Shown one piece after another: positions 61,095 through 64,000 of a DNA stretch of 64,000 bases. The position numbers and the translations under genes were made by a program. The notes below the pieces were generated by a model. The model searched no databases, was not told where the DNA came from, and saw nothing but the letters and a program-made list of their open reading frames with translations. Where the stretch lies: NCBI RefSeq assembly GCF_007993045.1, contig NZ_VOOR01000005.1, positions 62,001 through 126,000 of the forward strand, read 5' to 3'. The DNA comes from Phaeodactylibacter luteus (GTDB taxonomy: Bacteria; Bacteroidota; Bacteroidia; Chitinophagales; Saprospiraceae). Numbering within the stretch: position 1 is the first letter of the stretch; every line of letters begins with the position of its first letter.

Positions 61095-61129
61095 GCGGGC
61101 AGTACGGGCAAAGCCGTGCTGCCCGCTTT
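61095..61129 (+). terminator. hairpin terminator after the fasciclin gene
   Basis: GCGGGCAGTACGGG and GCCGTGCTGCCCGC (ending 61126) pair over 13-14 positions with a wobble, followed by TTT. It lies 24 bp after the fasciclin stop. Confidence 0.6.
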
Positions 61130-61180
61130 GGTGTGCCAAGGCCGGCCCTCAGGTTTTTGCCATTCGGCAGAGGGGCATGC

Positions 61181-61326
61181 ATGTTTTTAGCATTTAGCCG
61201 GGGACCGGCCTAGCGCTGCGAAGGGGTGGGAAGCCCGATAGGGCCGAGCGGATAGCGAGCCCCGCAGCATAGCGCCCCTTGCCGTCAGGCAGGGGGAGGC
61301 CCCAAAACTGCCATCTCGCTTGTGCC
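61181..61326 (+). repeat. R1 dispersed intergenic repeat, copy F (short form)
   Basis: It starts ATGTTTTTAGCATTTAGCC (compare copy A around 12200), has the core CCTAGCGCTGCGAAGGGGTGG and GGGCCGAGCGGATAGCGAG, the GCCC-GATA-GGGC hairpin, and a degenerate end AAAACTGCCATCTCGCTTG. It lies 135 bp upstream of the DUF1761 gene and points toward it. Confidence 0.8.
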
Positions 61327-61460
61327 TATTCAAAAGGGCGCAGCCCTGATTTGCAGCCTCATACAGCGGTTCCTCGATCGTCGTCTGAGTACGCAGGAAA
61401 ATTGTCGCGATTATTGCATCGATTTCCCTAAATTGAAGGTCTAAACAAACATCAAACATC

Positions 61461-61961
61461 ATGGAAATCAACGTAATGGCATTAGCGGCAAGCGCACTTG
61501 TCCCTTTGGTAGCCGGTGCAATCTGGTACCACCCCAAAGTGTTTGGCGCAGCATGGATGCGGGCTAGCGGGGTTACGGAAGCTCAGGTCCAATCTGGCAA
61601 TATGGCCGTCATTTTTGGGCTGACCTATGTCTTAGGCTTTTTTGCTTCCCTGACCATCAACTTTTTGGTCATCCATCAGGCGCACGTGTTTTCTGCCCTA
61701 ATGAGCGAGCCGGGTTTTGGGGAGGCTGGCTCGGCGACTATGGTTTATTTAGAAGACTTTATGTCGCAGTTTGGCGACAACTACCGTACGTTTAAGCATG
61801 GCGCGCTCCACGGCACCCTCACCGGCATTACCTTTGCCCTGCCCATTATAGGCATTGTCTCGCTTTTTGAGCGAAAAGGGTGGGCCTATATCGGCATTCA
61901 TGCTGGTTATTGGACGCTGACGCTCGCGCTGATGGGCGGGATCATCTCTGCCTGGCAATGA
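61461..61961 (+). CDS. DUF1761-family membrane protein
   Basis: 166 aa with four predicted membrane helices (about 5-22, 50-72, 115-135, 143-163). The DUF1761 start is clear: LVPLVAGAIWYHPKVFGAAWMRASG, with the GxxWYHPxxFGxxWM pattern. Function of the family is unknown. It stands alone between R1 copy F and the convergent type B protein gene. Confidence 0.88.
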   Translation: MEINVMALAASALVPLVAGAIWYHPKVFGAAWMRASGVTEAQVQSGNMAVIFGLTYVLGFFASLTINFLVIHQAHVFSALMSEPGFGEAGSATMVYLEDFMSQFGDNYRTFKHGALHGTLTGITFALPIIGIVSLFERKGWAYIGIHAGYWTLTLALMGGIISAWQ

Positions 61962-61986
61962 CCATCGGGCACAGCCCGGGCGGTGT

Positions 61987-64000
61987 TTAGCGCACCAAGA
62001 CTACCTCGCCCTGCCGGGATACCGCCCGTGGCTGCCCGCAAACTTCCAATACCCCCTTTAGCGTGTAAAGGTAGGCCCCTCCGGGGAGCGGCTGCCCTCG
62101 GTAGTGGCCGTCCCATGGTCTATCTGGCTGGCTAGCCTGAAAAACCAGCCCTCCCCAACGGTCATAGACTTGAAGCTCGAAAGTGGACCACCTCAGGCTT
62201 GGGGGGGAAAGCGCGCCAAACGCATCATTGGCCCCATCGCTATTTGGCGAAAATGCGTTGGGCAGGTACACTGCTGCAGCGGAAGCGGGCGCCTGTCCAT
62301 CCCACACTGCATTGAAGTGCTCCTCTTGGCAGGCATCCGTCACCGATGCACGGTATAGGCCGGGCTCTGATAGCCGTATGGCCAAAGACGTATCCCCTGT
62401 ACTCCAGGCTACCGCAAACCCCGGGCCCGCGTAGCGGCCTACCTGTAAGCTCGCCAGCGCTGTGCCGCAAGTATCCGGATCTAGGGACAAATGGGCATTG
62501 AGCTCCGGCTCCTCGGGCACTTGCCCCCAAAGGCTGTCGCGGCACCCTGTACCATCCATGACCACCAACAGGTATTCGCCTGCAAATAAACCGCTCAGGG
62601 TATCTGAAGGTGGGATTTCAGTGCCATTTAGCTCATACGACAATGGCGGTTCAGGGCTGCCAGCCAAGGTTATGCCCCAATCCCCATCCGGCTGTCCTGG
62701 ACAGGCTGGGCTTACCCAGTCCTCTTCCACAGACCAATCGGATGCCAACGCTGCGGACACCGTGAGCAGGGAATCGCAGCCTGCTGCATTGGCTAGGATG
62801 AACTCCCGGCTTTCGCCCAATGGCACTGGCACGCCCCCGAAAGAGGGGGTCTCTCCCCTGCAGGCAGTGATGGACAGGCTCCCAAAGGTAACGGGCAAAG
62901 CCTCTACTTTCAATTCGACCAAGGAATCGCAGCCCGCTGGGGAAGGCAGTGCCAAAACCGTATCGGCACCAGCCTGAAACCATTGGGAGCCATAAGCTAC
63001 ACTATCCCCTTCGCAGGCTTGCAACGTCAGCGAGCCTTGGGGCAGCGCTACCGGGGCAGCGATTATCGTGAGCAGGGAATCGCAGCCTGCTGCGTTCGTC
63101 AGAGTAAAAACGGCGGTATCCCCGGGGGATAATACTTGCCCCATAAAGGTAAGGCTATCGTTGGCGCATACCGGCTGTTCGAGCACAAAAGCGCTTGGCT
63201 CCGCCACGGTAATATGGATCAGTTGTAGCGTGTCACAGCCAGGCAGGGCCCCATATACGCTCGTCAAAACAGTATCCGCAGTATAGGCTGCTCCCTCAAA
63301 CATGAAAGGCGAGCAACCGCTCAGGGCAGTATGCAAGGTATCGGGCATGCAGTCCAGTTGGAGCAGCCAGTTGAGGGCAAGGCTGTCCGCACAGCCGGCT
63401 AGTATGGTGTCTATCTGTACCACCGCAGCAGAGATGCCCTCGGGCAGGGCGAGTGTATCTATTTGTATAGACAGGGGCCCTTCTGGCAGCCCGCCAATCT
63501 GGTAGCTGCCATCGGCAGCCGAGTACGCTGTGCCCCCGGGCAGGTGGACGAGGGGCACGTCTGCCAGCACCGTATCCGCGGCATCTGCTATGCCATTGTT
63601 GTTTATATCCAAAAAGACTTGGCCCAGCACTGCCCCCTGAGCGGGGGCCAGATTTAGATAGAGCGGAGCGGACTGATTGCTGCAGCCCGATGTATCGGTG
63701 ACCTCTAGGCTGTACTGTCCACTTTGCTCCGCAATCAGCGGCACAGGCAGGGGGGTGGCAGCCCCCATTGGCAAGCCATTTTGCAGCCACTGATAGGAGG
63801 CAAGCCCGCTAATGGGGGAGATAGCGAACGTGTCAGGTGCGCACCCCCCATAACAGCCAGATGGCAAGGAGAGGACAGGCGGCCTGGCTCGTACGGCTAT
63901 TGGCACAGATACGCTTTGGCAGCCTCTCTCATCCGTTACCGTAACCTGATAGATGCCAGGAGTGGCTGCGGCAACCGACGTGGTGCCTATTCCGGGGAGG
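61987..64000 (-). CDS. T9SS type B sorting-domain surface protein, 5' end outside the window
   Basis: At least 671 codons; the frame stays open through the right edge (its first visible residues read ...PGIYQVTVTDERGCQ), so the gene is partial and its start is not seen. Content: Ig/SprB-like repeats ending in 'YSLEVTDTSGC', an SdrD-type B-like domain (GAVLGQVFLDINNNGIADAADTV), repeated 'GCDSLLT' beta modules, and a type B gliding-motility-associated C-terminal domain (VYLPNAFSPNSDGANDAFG, LQVYDRWGGLVF, WDGHYRGQPLPGGAYLYTL) ending GEVVLVR. It is exported by the T9SS. No PorP/SprF gene is adjacent on the visible side. Confidence 0.9.
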   Translation of the reverse strand, partial: LPGIGTTSVAAATPGIYQVTVTDERGCQSVSVPIAVRARPPVLSLPSGCYGGCAPDTFAISPISGLASYQWLQNGLPMGAATPLPVPLIAEQSGQYSLEVTDTSGCSNQSAPLYLNLAPAQGAVLGQVFLDINNNGIADAADTVLADVPLVHLPGGTAYSAADGSYQIGGLPEGPLSIQIDTLALPEGISAAVVQIDTILAGCADSLALNWLLQLDCMPDTLHTALSGCSPFMFEGAAYTADTVLTSVYGALPGCDTLQLIHITVAEPSAFVLEQPVCANDSLTFMGQVLSPGDTAVFTLTNAAGCDSLLTIIAAPVALPQGSLTLQACEGDSVAYGSQWFQAGADTVLALPSPAGCDSLVELKVEALPVTFGSLSITACRGETPSFGGVPVPLGESREFILANAAGCDSLLTVSAALASDWSVEEDWVSPACPGQPDGDWGITLAGSPEPPLSYELNGTEIPPSDTLSGLFAGEYLLVVMDGTGCRDSLWGQVPEEPELNAHLSLDPDTCGTALASLQVGRYAGPGFAVAWSTGDTSLAIRLSEPGLYRASVTDACQEEHFNAVWDGQAPASAAAVYLPNAFSPNSDGANDAFGALSPPSLRWSTFELQVYDRWGGLVFQASQPDRPWDGHYRGQPLPGGAYLYTLKGVLEVCGQPRAVSRQGEVVLVR

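Noticed and set aside
1-64000. CRISPR arrays, retrons, rRNA operons, tRNA genes, prophage
   Set aside because: No regularly spaced repeats, reverse transcriptase, phage structural genes or convincing RNA gene signatures were seen by reading; a tRNA scan was not possible.

Overview
The window looks like chromosomal DNA of a Bacteroidota bacterium, most likely a Saprospirales-type marine organism (Phaeodactylibacter/Lewinella-like). The reasons are type IX secretion (T9SS) sorting domains of type A and type B, a PorP/SprF outer-membrane protein, a PorE-like TPR/PD40/OmpA protein, a DUF5686 protein with a carboxypeptidase-regulatory domain, LytTR regulators paired with TPR histidine kinases, fairly high GC for the phylum, and a TAnnTTTG-type promoter. 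The taxonomic name is inference; no rRNA gene or marker tree is available.

Layout. 1-5 kb: a DUF481-like barrel protein with a small lipoprotein, a lone moaE, and a PAS/GAF histidine kinase. 4.7-11.7 kb: an RND efflux adaptor and pump, then DNA polymerase I. 11.7-12.4 kb: a non-coding repeat-rich gap. 12.4-24.7 kb: mostly housekeeping and envelope genes (MGH1/GH63-like hydrolase, APP1-like phosphatase, DMT transporter, RNase HII, DUF5686 protein, a truncated AraC-type sensor, a PorE-like protein), plus a two-gene unit encoding a beta-sandwich mini-protein and a membrane-anchored PARP-like ADP-ribosyltransferase. 23.7-34.1 kb: a three-gene T9SS operon (2204-aa adhesin-like protein with a Kazal domain, PKD/type B protein, PorP/SprF). 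34.5-40.7 kb: two tandem paralogous LytTR regulator/TPR-kinase pairs.

40.7-51.5 kb is the most striking block. It is a complete type I Wadjet set (jetA-jetB-jetC-jetD with overlapping start/stop codons), preceded in the same apparent operon by a SWIM-SNF2 helicase and an AAA ATPase fused to a PD-(D/E)XK-like nuclease. 52-59.9 kb holds a second probable multi-gene system: a YqiJ-like OB-fold membrane protein, a YqiK-like flotillin and a 1609-aa DUF3686 AAA ATPase, with 19 hexanucleotide repeat units just before the ATPase start. 60-64 kb: an NTF2-like protein, a fasciclin protein, a DUF1761 protein, and the 3' part of a T9SS type B protein that runs off the window.

Two non-coding repeat families run through the window. 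R1 (six copies of about 100-230 bp) sits only between genes. Four copies lie upstream of an operon or gene in the same relative orientation, including the PARP-like, T9SS and Wadjet units. The second family (two copies) is a roughly 160-bp palindrome with a conserved core and arms that differ in sequence but still pair, which is a covariation signature. One copy is inserted into an R1 copy.
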